From Asparagopsis taxiformis (taxonomy: Eukaryota; Rhodophyta; Florideophyceae; Bonnemaisoniales; Bonnemaisoniaceae): 64,000 bases of DNA. The notes below the pieces were generated by a model. It was not told the DNA's origin and searched no databases. It saw only the letters and a program-made list of their open reading frames with translations. Made by a program: the position numbers and the translations under genes. The stretch spans positions 124,001 through 188,000 of the forward strand of contig JALQPE010001817.1 of NCBI GenBank assembly GCA_030407315.1. Direction: 5' to 3'. Of this stretch, positions 30,645-41,272 are shown one piece after another (positions within the stretch are counted from its first letter, which is position 1; the number at the start of each line of letters is the position of its first letter).

Positions 30645-31745
30645 ATGGCGCCAGCAACCGACGTAGCCGCAGACTCAGCGGCCGTGCTCAAGCGTCTGTG
30701 CACGCGTCTGGAGAACAAGACGTGTTTTGATTGCGGCGCCAAAAACCCCACATGGGCGTCGACACGCTTCGGCGTCTTTGTATGTCTCGACTGCTCGGGT
30801 CGTCATCGCAATCTCGGCACACACATAACTTTTGTGCGATCCGCGTTCATGGACACATGGAGCAAGCACGACCTCGCGCGCATGGTGCACGGCGGCAACG
30901 CCAAGGCGCGTTATTTCTACAAAGAGCACGGCTGGCACGACCTCAACGGCTTCAAGGCCGACAAGTACACGGGCCGAATCGCGCACGCGTACAAGCAGAA
31001 ATTGGAGCGAGCCGTGTCGGAAGCGGCGGTGAATCAATGGCCGAGTCCGAAGAAGACGCCGCTCGACGCGCCGCCAACGGACGCATTTGCAGCCGTGACG
31101 CTGGACGAAGCGCGCGTGGAGAAGCCAATAGTGGCGATTGATCCCAGGGCGCTCCGCGTGACGGAGACCGCCAAGACGACGGCGGCGACGGGCGCGAAGA
31201 CGAGACAACCGGCGTCGATTACGGTTGCGGCACCCGTCTCGGCGTCGGATTCGATCACTGCGACGCGACGGCCCACGAGGAGAGGCGCGGGACTCGGCGC
31301 GCGACGGAAGCCTACTTCGAAGCCGCTGTCGTCGACTATTGATTGGACAAAGGTCGGGTCGGATGTGCCGCCCGGTCCGCCGGTGCCAAAGGTGCCGGCG
31401 GGGAAGAAGACGCCGGTTACGTCGATGACGACGTCGACTACGCAGCCCGTCTATACGGCGGCTGAAATGACAGAGCGTTTCAAGGGCAAAAAAGCCATTT
31501 CGTCGGCGGATTTTGCGCCGGTGACTGCGTCCGTTGCGGATGAGGCTTATCAGAGTCGTTTTACGAACGCGACTTCGGTGTCTTCGAGCGATTTTTATAC
31601 GACGCGAGAGAGCAAGGTGCATCAGGGGGAGGATATCGTCGGGATGGCCGACGATCTTTTGAGGGTGGCTACAGAGGGCGTGGCGCAGGCGGCTGATGAA
31701 GTTTCCAATGCGTTTAATGATTTCTTGAACAAGGGATACGCCTGA
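30645..31745 (+). CDS. Glo3/ARFGAP2-3-type Arf GTPase-activating protein
   Basis: ArfGAPs of the Glo3 class trigger GTP hydrolysis on Arf1 during COPI vesicle formation at the Golgi. The protein has 366 residues. The zinc finger (about 26-50) reads [13 protein letters not shown]...VCLDC, followed by [16 protein letters not shown], which holds the catalytic Arg. [14 protein letters not shown] completes the GAP domain. The C-terminal third has [14 protein letters not shown] and SVSSSDFY, matching the repeated ISSxxF-type motif of Glo3, ARFGAP2 and ARFGAP3 that contacts coatomer. The middle is Thr/Ala/Pro-rich linker. The ATG at 30645 starts 15-20 residues before the GAP fold; upstream frame lacks an ATG. 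Confidence 0.92.
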   Translation: MAPATDVAADSAAVLKRLCTRLENKTCFDCGAKNPTWASTRFGVFVCLDCSGRHRNLGTHITFVRSAFMDTWSKHDLARMVHGGNAKARYFYKEHGWHDLNGFKADKYTGRIAHAYKQKLERAVSEAAVNQWPSPKKTPLDAPPTDAFAAVTLDEARVEKPIVAIDPRALRVTETAKTTAATGAKTRQPASITVAAPVSASDSITATRRPTRRGAGLGARRKPTSKPLSSTIDWTKVGSDVPPGPPVPKVPAGKKTPVTSMTTSTTQPVYTAAEMTERFKGKKAISSADFAPVTASVADEAYQSRFTNATSVSSSDFYTTRESKVHQGEDIVGMADDLLRVATEGVAQAADEVSNAFNDFLNKGYA

Positions 31746-31895
31746 ACAACCGTTGTATACAGTGAAAGAAGAAATAAATCAGATGTGTCGATACACAGGT
31801 AGGTACACAGTCTCAATAGCTCATTTTTACAAGTTGAATCAATCCCATTTACATGGCTTCAGTTAGATGTACATTTGTCGCAACCACCTTCCACT

Positions 31896-34800
31896 CTACC
31901 CTTTCATCACCAATTGAACGCTCAGTTCTTCCAGCAGCTCGATTACACGCAGCGGGCCTTCCAAGCACGCCGAAGCTGATGTTGTGGACGACCCAACACG
32001 ACAGGTGAAAATTCGGCTCGTCGGGCAGTGAAAATCCAGTTTACTCAATCGAGCTTCGTCGCGGAAAAAGTCAAACATGCTCTCGTCCGTTCGATCATCG
32101 CCAATGCACAGCACAAAGTCTATATTTCTTCCCTCTTCAGATTGCATCTGCAAGTCAAAGCTTTCCAATCGCTGGTTTCCGTATTTCTGTATGTGTTTGA
32201 TGGTCTGAATCACTGCCAGCGTTTTATCAACGCCATTCGGTCGCACTTTGACCCATCGGCTGCGTCCCTCTTCGGAAATAACATCGACGCCCAGATGCTG
32301 CAGCAGAAACGACTCGAGATGTTTGGTCAAGTCACGAGACTGCCATCTACCAAAATCCTTCTCCGAGTCGGTATAATGCCATGTTAACGACGCATCGCCA
32401 ATTTCCAACCAAACGCCCGGTGTGCGCTCGGCAAAATGCTGCATGATCGGAAGCACCTGTGCTTTCCAGGAGAGGTCAGAATTGTCGCCATTCTGCAACC
32501 CATCACCATTGAGATGCGTGCAATTGCACACCTGCGCCGATTTGCCTTCCTCGGTCGATGAAAATGACCCTTTCCGCGCCTTGAAAAAGTCTGAGCTACC
32601 TAGAGAATTGCATGGCGACGTCTGTGAACAAGAGCAATTTGCTTTCTTCTGTGGCGTAACAGTCGCTGCCAGCTGATTGATGCTGTCGTTGCTGTTTGAA
32701 GGGCCTTGACTCGAACTGAAACTTGAATTTTTGGATTGCGATAGCGCTCTCGGATTGGAGGGAAGCATCGATTCAATTGTCGACTTGTCTCGAAACAATG
32801 TCATCCACGATGATGAACCTGGCATGCGTAGATATGCCCCATCCTCCGCTGCTAGGAAGACGTCCAAGTTGCCCAACCACTGCGACACAGTATTTCGGTC
32901 GCGACTAGATATCAACAAAATGTAGTTGAGAGGATTTGCTTCGCGCAATCTTTGTATAACGTCAATTACATGCGACGTCGGTGTACCAAGTTCAGGAATA
33001 GCTTGGAATGGAACAAGAGTTCCATCGACATCCAGTACAAAAAGATTACCCTTCTTCTTCCGCCTAAAGCTTGACATTGTCATATCCATTGAATGTTTCA
33101 TATACTCGGGTCTTTCAGGCGGGGAAACCAGTCCCGCTCTAGACATCGCTTCGCCCAGCGCAATATCTCCCGGCCTTTCACCGCGATCTGGTGAAAATGC
33201 TGAAACACCTGGTGAAGGTCCAAACGCTGGCAGAAAGGAAGGTGTCACAGACCCACTTTGCGCTGAAATTCCTACCTGAGGGAACGTCGTGTTAAGTGAG
33301 GAGAGCACCGTGCTGGAAGAAACCGGTGAGGGAAGGGAACTTCTGGATGAGCGTGTGTACGATTGCAGAACGAGATTGAAGTCTAGTGCCTGTGTCTCTA
33401 GAGAGCCTGCGCCAACCTGCGCGCCCTCTGACAGTTCCAGGTCTTCCAAAAAGTTCAAGCCCCACAAATTTGCAGTATGCGAAGTAACAAATCGATATGC
33501 CGCATCATTTCTCATGTGTCTCGACGCCTCACCCATATCAAGAGCAAGCTTGATCTTTGCTGCCAACTCGTCAACATTCCACGGATTGACATGCAATGCA
33601 GTGGAGAAGCTGTGCGCTGCGCCTGCAAATTCGCTCAACACAATGGGGCCCTTGAAGCCGCCGTGTTGACACACAGTCCATTCATGCGGCACCAAACCCA
33701 TACCGTCACGAACAGTGCTAACCACGCAAACATGACCAATGCACATGAGAGCATGTAATTCAGCTGGCTCCAGCTCTGCATTGATATAATGCACGGGGGA
33801 GAATGCAAAGGTACCAAACGCCGAGTTGATTCGGCCAACAAATTCGTTGACCTGCATCTGCTGCATGCGATAAGAGGCTAGATTTCGCGCCTGCTTGGGA
33901 ATCATAGCGACCTGAACTAAAACTACTTCGCCTACCATGGAGGGGTTTTCCGTGAGCAACTGTTCAAACGCGAGCAGTTTGTTGGGAATACCTGCGAAAC
34001 AATCATCGAGACGATCGACACCGACAACGATTTTGCGTCCTTCAAAGCGTGCGCGGAGCTCGGCGACACGGGATTTGACAACTTTGGATGAGACGTGATT
34101 CTTGAGAGCTCGCACATCAATTCCGCCGGGATAGATGCCCAGTTCGCAGCGACGACCTGCTCGTGGGTCGGCTTCAATCGCGCTCGGGGTACCGTCCAGA
34201 CCGAGAAGGCGGGTGCAGGAGGCGACGAATTGTTTGGAATAATCGTAGGAATAGAAGCCGACGAGGTCAGCGCCAATAATACCGCGGAGAATCTCCTGTC
34301 GAAACGGGAGTATTCTGAAGAGTTCTGCAGTAGGGAAGGGGGTGTAGAGAAAGAAACCAATTTTGGCGTACCACAGACTTTCGCGCAATAGACTGGGCAG
34401 AAGCATGAGATGATAATTGTGAACCCAGATGAGATCACCATCTTCGTATATTTCACTAATGGCCTCTGCAAAGCGTTGGTTCACGATACGATATGCATTC
34501 CAGTTGTGGTCGAGGTCGGATTCAGAACTGACGGGGCCGTAATCGTGATGGAGCAAGCTCCACAGGGTGTTTTCCGTAAATGTATTATAGTTACGAAGCA
34601 AGGCGGGCTCGTCCGGGAGCAAAACAGGCACGTATCGGGAGCGCTTACGCTTGTAGCGTGAATCACGATCTGTGTACGAGCGCCACTGAGTGCGATGCTC
34701 CTGACCATAGAGATCGTCCAGGGCAGTATCGGAGCGTCCATCAGCGGCGCCGACCCAAACAAATGGCAGATCGGAAGCGTCGTGGAGCGCAAAAATACCT

Positions 34801-35240
34801 TTGGGCGGTAGCCCGGCGTCAAAAAGCTGTTGTCTAACGGAAGCTCTATCCTCGATAGTCGGGAGTCGAAAGCTGACGGAAATGATTCGCTGACGAAACT
34901 GGCGATCTGCGGTGCGATCTACGGGGGGTGTTTGGCGCGCGGCGGGGCGATGCGCCTCGGCGAAGAGCGCATCGGAGAGACTGGGATTGCGTCGGAGGAG
35001 GCCGCGATTCTTGCGCGCGGAAAATCTCTGTCGCGACTCTGTGAGCTTCTTCTGTATGCGCTGGATTTCCTCGAGGAGATACTGCTCGGCGGCGTCCAAA
35101 TAGTCGCGGTCGGTGTTGAGCGCGGCGGCGTGCACGACGCGCGGCGCAAACGGACCGCTCGGACCCGGGCTGTCCGGTCGATCGGGGACGGGCGGACGTT
35201 GAGCGGTGTGCGGGGACACGGTCGACGACGAATGGGTCAT
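31896..35240 (-). CDS. Trehalose-6-phosphate synthase/phosphatase fusion, synthase half degenerate
   Basis: TPS-TPP fusions couple a GT20 synthase (UDP-glucose plus glucose-6-phosphate) to a HAD phosphatase. The protein has 1114 residues in one exon. The TPS domain spans about 115-625. Three active-site blocks are altered: the VHDYHL Asp is Asn (VHNYHL, about 275), the RLDYxKG Lys is lost (RLDDCFAG, about 410), and RDGMNL is RDGMGL (about 510). The synthase is therefore probably inactive. The TPP domain (about 730-1114) keeps LDVDGT (738), ISSRD, AEDGAYLR, VRPNGVDK and GDDRTDESMF, so phosphatase activity is plausible. A Ser/Asn-rich insert with a CSCSQTSPC...CNC cluster (about 825-912) interrupts it. 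Plant class II TPS proteins offer a regulatory parallel. Confidence 0.92.
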   Translation of the reverse strand: MTHSSSTVSPHTAQRPPVPDRPDSPGPSGPFAPRVVHAAALNTDRDYLDAAEQYLLEEIQRIQKKLTESRQRFSARKNRGLLRRNPSLSDALFAEAHRPAARQTPPVDRTADRQFRQRIISVSFRLPTIEDRASVRQQLFDAGLPPKGIFALHDASDLPFVWVGAADGRSDTALDDLYGQEHRTQWRSYTDRDSRYKRKRSRYVPVLLPDEPALLRNYNTFTENTLWSLLHHDYGPVSSESDLDHNWNAYRIVNQRFAEAISEIYEDGDLIWVHNYHLMLLPSLLRESLWYAKIGFFLYTPFPTAELFRILPFRQEILRGIIGADLVGFYSYDYSKQFVASCTRLLGLDGTPSAIEADPRAGRRCELGIYPGGIDVRALKNHVSSKVVKSRVAELRARFEGRKIVVGVDRLDDCFAGIPNKLLAFEQLLTENPSMVGEVVLVQVAMIPKQARNLASYRMQQMQVNEFVGRINSAFGTFAFSPVHYINAELEPAELHALMCIGHVCVVSTVRDGMGLVPHEWTVCQHGGFKGPIVLSEFAGAAHSFSTALHVNPWNVDELAAKIKLALDMGEASRHMRNDAAYRFVTSHTANLWGLNFLEDLELSEGAQVGAGSLETQALDFNLVLQSYTRSSRSSLPSPVSSSTVLSSLNTTFPQVGISAQSGSVTPSFLPAFGPSPGVSAFSPDRGERPGDIALGEAMSRAGLVSPPERPEYMKHSMDMTMSSFRRKKKGNLFVLDVDGTLVPFQAIPELGTPTSHVIDVIQRLREANPLNYILLISSRDRNTVSQWLGNLDVFLAAEDGAYLRMPGSSSWMTLFRDKSTIESMLPSNPRALSQSKNSSFSSSQGPSNSNDSINQLAATVTPQKKANCSCSQTSPCNSLGSSDFFKARKGSFSSTEEGKSAQVCNCTHLNGDGLQNGDNSDLSWKAQVLPIMQHFAERTPGVWLEIGDASLTWHYTDSEKDFGRWQSRDLTKHLESFLLQHLGVDVISEEGRSRWVKVRPNGVDKTLAVIQTIKHIQKYGNQRLESFDLQMQSEEGRNIDFVLCIGDDRTDESMFDFFRDEARLSKLDFHCPTSRIFTCRVGSSTTSASACLEGPLRVIELLEELSVQLVMKG

Positions 35241-35372
35241 GATGATGATCGATGGCGCGTCGAAGACATTGAGCTGAATGGAAAGCGCGTGTGATGATGA
35301 TGTCGTACGATTGAGATGTCGCTCATTAGTGCACGGTGCACAGTGTCCACACAACTTTTTGTTGAGCGCATC

Positions 35373-35378
35373 TATATA
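35373..35378 (-). promoter_or_regulatory. TATA-like box of the trehalose gene
   Basis: TATATA lies about 135 bases upstream of the TPS-TPP start codon, in the only gap between that gene and the next MFS gene. It is symmetrical; the gene on this side is on the minus strand. Assignment is inference. Confidence 0.35.
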
Positions 35379-35455
35379 AATGTATGAGTGGTTGGACTTT
35401 TGTGAATATTTTCATGTACATGATGTCATTTGTCTTCATAAGTGGAACAAGGTCA

Positions 35456-36999
35456 CTATGCCGCACGATGCAATCCTTCCAAATGTATGACAATGCGCTC
35501 TACTTGTGCCATCAGCAACTTGACCTCCTCTCGCTCGCTGTCCAGCTTTTTCCAATACGCGGGATGGCAAATCATCGCCAGTCCGATCCCGGCGGGAATC
35601 GCAAACAACGCAAACCAAAATGTGCCAAACAGAACGACCAGTTGCTCGCTCAGAGCGATTTGCGTAATGGCCGGTCCGAGTGTGGACAGAGACATCAGTA
35701 CACCGATGTCGGATGGTTTGCTCATGCGACCGACCAATTTTGTGTACAGACTCATACTGACCGTTGTGAAGAAAATCGACGCTTTCACGACAAGTAACAG
35801 GCCTGCTTCCACTTGCCATACCTTCACTCTACCGAATATTGGCAGGTAGAGTGCCATTCCTAGCATCTTTATCACTAGTCCACTCAGAATGATTTGACGA
35901 TCTTCCAGATGACGGGAGAGGCACGCAATAACCAATGGCGGGATAATCGCAAATAAGCCGACAAACTCAAAGACTACACCCAGCTCGGCGTCCGTGGCGT
36001 GGAACACATTCACCATTAGCGGTTGAAATGTCGTGAAGAAAAGACCCGTGCTTACATTGACCAAGAATGTGATCGCTACACGTATAGTAACACGCAAACA
36101 TTGTCAGATCGTCGCATGAGCATAATAATTCAAACCAGTTGGAAACGTTACGTACCACAAAAATATCGGAAAACATTGTTACGATATGTGCGCAAATCGA
36201 CCACTTCCTCCCGTCCGTCTCCCATACTCAAACGCACTGTATTTGCTCCGTCGCCAAGAGGAACAGTTCTTGTCGAGCTACTACTACTACCACCAAGGTC
36301 CCGACCGAGATCAGACAAGACCACCCACGAAATACAAGCTATAATCAAAAGACTACCCATCACCACTACATAGTCTATAACAAACTTGTTCAATTTCACA
36401 CTACCCATCAACGCAACAGAATCACGATATGTCTGCGCAGTAATCCATACAAGCGGTCCAATAACGGCCCCTAGTGGCGTCATGAGTGCATGCGTCGCAA
36501 GAACCGCCGTGCGATCATGCTGCGGCACCACGCGTGCAATCAGCGATACCCGAACGGGACGCATCGAAAGACAGACGGCGAATAGAGCATAGCTGATGAA
36601 AAATAGGAATATATTTCCTTGCGAACATATAAGCACCAACACGCCTGTTGCAGATACTAGCGCACTGCTAGTTATTGCATATGCAGCTCCGCATTTCGCA
36701 GCCAGTTTGGTCACCGCAATGTTTGAAAATATCGGTACAGCGTAAATAATTGAAGTCGCTGTAACAAATGCACTGATGTTGTCTGCGGATGTGATGCCAA
36801 AGAAATTGGTGTACAGCAGCATGGATGGACGAAGTGCGGAGAAGGAAACCATGGTTAGTACACCCATGATGAACATGGTGGAGACAATGGTGTTTTTCGA
36901 TGGTTGTTTTTGGCGATCATCTTGCTGCACTTGTTGTGCAATAGGGTCGGCAGCAAGAAGAGGAGACCGTTCGGAGCGAGAGGACATTCTTCCCACCAT
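35456..36999 (-). CDS. MFS transporter A, putative vacuolar/lysosomal
   Basis: Exons 36999-36156 and 36075-35456 join to 487 residues; the 80-bp intron (donor gtacgt) is phase 1 after YFC. The first exon codes six membrane segments, the second the other six. The cytosolic N-terminus carries ERSPLL, an acidic-dileucine sorting signal. The region PVRVSLIARVVPQHDRTAVLA and the following GAVIGPLVW resemble MFSD8/CLN7, and RHLEDRQIILSG resembles the C-half of plant SPX-MFS vacuolar carriers. There is no SPX domain. The substrate is unknown. It is closest to copy C (shared FFTTFQP-MVNVFHATDAELGV and SMRPVRVS blocks). First of four paralogues in this region. Confidence 0.88.
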
Positions 37000-37203
37000 T
37001 GTGTTTGTTTAACTGTGCTATGTTGTTGAGCTACTCCTATGAGGCGGTGATATAAATTCCACTGGCCAAAAGAGTTATGCTCAACATGGAATGGTATTAT
37101 TCAATGTGCAGCATTTGACGTAATTTCATTGCTGGCAATTATCAACAAAATTTATATGCCGCATACGGCACGCCCGGTAGATACTGTACAGCGCGGTCGC
37201 AAG

Positions 37204-38758
37204 CTATCTCGAGCCGAATCCATTTTCACAATCGCCACCTTTCTTGTCCTTTGCCAATCGCTCAACTTCCTTCATTAGTAATCTGGACGCTTCATTGTCA
37301 GGGTCTAGAGATCTCCAACGTTCCGGTATTACAACCATGGAAAGGACCCAAATCGCAGGGACGGCAAACAACCCCACCGCAAACGATCCGAAAAGCTCGA
37401 CTGCGAATGAGCTCAATCCCAATTGAGCAACTGCAGCTCCTAGACATGAAGCAGATCCCAACATTCCTATCAGCGTCGAATTATTCATAGGCCCCATCAT
37501 TTTCGTGAAGAGACTCATGCTCGTCGTTGAAAAGAAGATGGATGCCTTGATAACCAACACAAACCCTACAACTACTTGCCATTCGCGAATCGGTCCGAAC
37601 AGCGGAAGAAACAGTAGCATTCCTAAAATCTTGCATAATAGTCCTATTAGCATAATCTGACGATCCTCTAGATATCGAGACAACACCGCAACGAGCAGCG
37701 GCGGTACTATCGCTAGAATGGCGATCACTTCGTAAATCACGCCCAGTTTAGAATCTGTCGCATGGAACACATTGACAAGCACGGGTTGCATACTCGTCGC
37801 ATACACACTGACGCTCAGATCGATACAGAACATAATACCTATGCAAGCCAAAGCGCACAAGCAAAACAACATGATTCGTTAGTATTGAGACACGACCAAT
37901 CATGCGACAAAAAAGGATGCATCAAAACTTACTGCAAAAATAGGCAAACGTTCTCCGTTGATACGTCTTCAAATCCACAACTTGCACCTGTCCATTCGAC
38001 AAGAACAGCTGCACAACCTCACCATCGAAAGCATTACGTGCCGACTCCATGTTCGACTTGGCACCGTCTACATGCTGTCTTGCACCAATCCCGGTGAGCC
38101 ACATCGAAGACAGCATGGCAATGAGCACCAAAACCAGCAGGGCCAAGAGGTAGAGCAGCGTGAAACGACTCAACTGCACACCAGCGAAGAGGGGAATAAA
38201 ACTGCGATACGTCTGCAGACCAATCCAGATGAGCGGACCCAAGAGGGCGCCGATACGAGTGACCAGGGCGTGATTGGCCAGCACGGCAGTGCGGCGACGC
38301 GGATGGACCACCTGTGTGAGAATAGCGACACGAATGGTACGAATTGAATCACTGGTGGAATACATCGTCCATCCGATGAAGAACACGACTATATTTCCAG
38401 CGGCGCATATGACCAGCAGCAATCCCGCGGCGGATGTCAGGGCTGCGACGCAGAGCGCGACGCCGGGGCCGTGGTTGGTGGCCAGGGAGCCGAGATAGAC
38501 GTTGCTGACAATGGGCACGGCGGAGGCGATGGCGGTGGCGGCGACATAGGCGGAGATGTTATCGGAGGTTGTGAAGGAGGAATGGTTCATGAATAGAAGC
38601 AATGTGGGTCCAATGGCCATCATGAGCATCATGGTGAGGATGGCGACGAGGAAGACGATGGTGATGATGAAGAGATTTGCATGGGGCGATTGGGTGTCGG
38701 TGTCGTGGGACGCGAGCAATGGGGAGTGTTCGGTGGGGTTGGCGGATGCGTCAGACAT
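37204..38758 (-). CDS. MFS transporter B, putative vacuolar/lysosomal
   Basis: Exons 38758-37933 and 37838-37204 join to 486 residues across a 94-bp intron (donor gtaagt), phase 1 after YFC like the other copies. Twelve membrane segments are split six and six by the intron. The N-terminus has EHSPLL, the same dileucine signal. Diagnostic blocks are SDNISAYVAATAIASAVPIV, TIRVAILTQVV, the GALLGPLIW segment and SRYLEDRQIMLIG. It pairs with copy D in sequence (SMQPVLVNVFHATDSKLGVI against FQPVLVNVFHVSDSKLGVI). The C-terminus ends in an acidic-basic cytosolic tail. Transport direction and substrate are not predictable. Confidence 0.88.
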
Positions 38759-39728
38759 GGTGGATCGTTTCGGTGAGATGAATTGGGAATGATGGAGTGT
38801 TTCCGCGGAGTGCGTCCAAGTCGTATTAAAAGTCGCATTGTGCGCCGCGACGAGTATGGAACGTGTGTGGTCGCAACGACTGGGGAATATCTAAACGATA
38901 AAGAGTATGCACCGTGGCGAATGAGATTCGTTTGTGAGACGGTTGCTGACAACATATCTGCGACGTGTCCAAGAAAAAGTTGGCCGTCGATTGCCAACGT
39001 GTGTGCTGCGCGTTGACGTATAAACACGCACATCACATACTTGTTGTGTATGAAACAAGGCACAACCGCGCTGCGCAGCGCTAACCGAGAGTACGCTCAA
39101 GCGTACTTGCATGATGAGTCTTGGCGTCGTTGCATTTGTACCGCGTGCATGCCGGCTATGAGGTGAACAATTTGTTGATGCAATCTTTTTCACCGGCTAT
39201 CTACGGCGGCTCCACGGCGCTTTCCGATTTCCTGCCACCCCAGATGTGCAGATATTTGTTCCGCAGTCTCCTTCTCCCACTTCAACATAAACATCGCATT
39301 GCTTACAGTTCGAGTTGGCGAGATCCAGATTACTGTAATGCTCGGTGCCCGTCGTTGGTTGAAAGTGGTGGTCGCTCGTTTGGGGGAGAGGCATAGTTCA
39401 TTGCGTCAACTCATTAGTCTGAAATCAAGAGCAACCGGGTCGCTAGTTGCAGCTTTTGCGTTGCCCAGTAGCTCCCAACAATATCCGATAGCTGATCGAC
39501 GCGTATCACGCACAATGCCACTCGCTCGCATGGCCAGATGAAATTTCGCGCGACTTACATTTCACCCCGGCGTCCGCCATAGCAATCCGTACACGTTGCA
39601 CAGCAGGCGAGTCGCCTCAGGCAACGCTGCTTCACCATATATCAACTCACTTAATTTCATCACACTGACTTTGACCCAGTCCAGTGGCACGTGCTGATAC
39701 CCACCACGACTGTTGCCCTACAACAAAA
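38759..39728. other. Divergent region between MFS B and MFS C
   Basis: This 970-base region separates two transporter genes facing away from each other and so must carry both promoters. It contains two adjacent palindromes at 39068-39107. Small frames here show no motifs. Confidence 0.5.
39068..39107. repeat. Two adjacent palindromes between divergent MFS genes
   Basis: A perfect 14-base palindrome (GCGCTGCGCAGCGC, 39068-39081) is followed eight bases later by an 8-bp inverted repeat with a 2-base centre (AGTACGCT-CA-AGCGTACT, 39090-39107). They could be protein-binding sites shared by both genes, or a relic of the inversion. Confidence 0.6.
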
Positions 39729-41272
39729 ATGACCACTCCTCGGTCGCCAACCATCGAGTCCTCCCCTCTTTTGTCCAACAACGCTCCAAACTCGCCTCAC
39801 CCTCTCCCGCAAGACAGTAAGCCCTACCAGTGGTTGCGCAATGATCGTTCCACCACATCGCCGACAGCCCACATTACCATTCTCCTCTTTATCACCGTAC
39901 TGACTATGACATCGTATACAGCCCTTCGACCAACCATGCTGCTATACATGAATTACCACGGCTTCACGACGACCGAAAATATCACCGTATACGTTATCGC
40001 CGCTTCAATCTTTTTCGTGGTGCCGCTGTTCACAAATATCGCACTCACAAAACTCGCCGCTTTCCGTGGACCTGCCTTTGCCCTTTCCACAAGTGCCCTA
40101 ATTTCGGCGTCCGGTATGCTTTTGCTCATAATTTCACAAAGCAGTTTGCCACTCTTCTTCACAAGTTACACACTGTTTGCTGTCTGCCTATCGATGCGTC
40201 CCGTTCGGGTCTCAATCATCACTCAGCTTGTCCAACAGCAAAATCGTACCACACTGCTCGCTGTGCACGACCTTATGCTCCCGTTGGGCGCCGTTCTGGG
40301 CCCACTTGTTTGGATTGCTGCGCAGACCTATCGTGGCTCCTTGATGATTTCAGATACCGTGCAGTTTGATAGATTCACCCTCAATTATCTTGTGTCCGCA
40401 ACTTTGCTTGTATTCGTAGCAATTATTTCTTCAACAACACTGTCTGCTATCGGACAACGCAATACAAATAGTCCCTCGACAAGTGCTGATCTAACCGCCG
40501 ACAGCACGGATACAGTGCGCGAGCAGCAGGTCGATTTGCGTACGTATCGCAATGCGGTTTTCCGATATTTTTGTGGTACGTAACTTTTCCCAAACTCGTT
40601 CAACTTGAACCATCGACTCGCTACCATCATGCAAACAGCTGACAAAACTTGTTTCTTTTTATACGGATAGCAATCACATTCCTGGTCAATGTAAGCACGG
40701 GTCTATTCTTCACGACATTTCAACCGGTGATGGTCAATGTATTTCATACTACCGACGCTGAGCTGGGTGTCATCTTTGAAATAATCGGCGTATTTGCAGT
40801 TGTTCCTCCATTGGTCGTTGCGTTCCTCTCCCGTCATCTGGAAGACCGTCAAATCATCCTGAGTGGACTATTGATAAAGATGCTAGGAATGGCACTCTAC
40901 CTGCCAATATTCGGTAGAGTGAAGGAATGGCAAGTTCTGATGGGGCTATTACTGGTTGTGAAAGCATCGCTGTTCTTCTCCACAGCCAGCTTGAGTCTAT
41001 ACACAAAACTGGTCGGTCGCTTGAGCAAACCGTCCGACATCGGTATACTGATGTCTCTGTCCACACTCGGACCGGCCATCACGCAGATAGCTCTGAGCCA
41101 GCGATTGGTCGCTCTGTTTGACACGTTTTTCTTTGCGCTGTTTGCAATTCCTGCTGTGATCGGATTGGTGATGCTATGCTATCCTTTGTATTGGAAAAGG
41201 CTGGACAGCGAGCGAGCGGAGCTCAAATTGCTGTTGGCGCAAGTCGAGCGCGTTTGTGGAGATGACGTCTGA
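39729..41272 (+). CDS. MFS transporter C, inverted copy
   Basis: Exons 39729-40575 and 40671-41272 join to 482 residues; the 95-bp intron (donor gtacgt) is in the shared phase-1 site after YFC. This is the only copy on the plus strand. The N-terminus has ESSPLL. Twelve membrane segments follow, with SMRPVRVSIITQLVQQQNRTTLLA, RHLEDRQIILSGLLIKMLGMALYLPIFGR split over two helices, and KPSDIGILMSLSTLGPAITQ. Nucleotide identity to copy A is obvious over the second exon, so A and C come from a late inverted duplication. The ATG at 39729 precedes the dileucine signal; the frame upstream has no ATG. Confidence 0.88.

Noticed and set aside
30675..31622. 315-codon minus-strand frame rich in arginine
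   Set aside because: It is the complement of the ArfGAP gene; the Arg richness comes from reading GC-rich codons backwards.
31896..35240. Trehalose fusion as two adjacent genes
   Set aside because: The frame is continuous over 1114 codons with no splice or start signals between the domains, and fusion is normal for this family.
35387..35455. Reading the trehalose gene and the first MFS gene as co-transcribed
   Set aside because: Both are on the minus strand, but a TATA-like site and a 215-bp gap separate them, and eukaryotic operons are not otherwise indicated.
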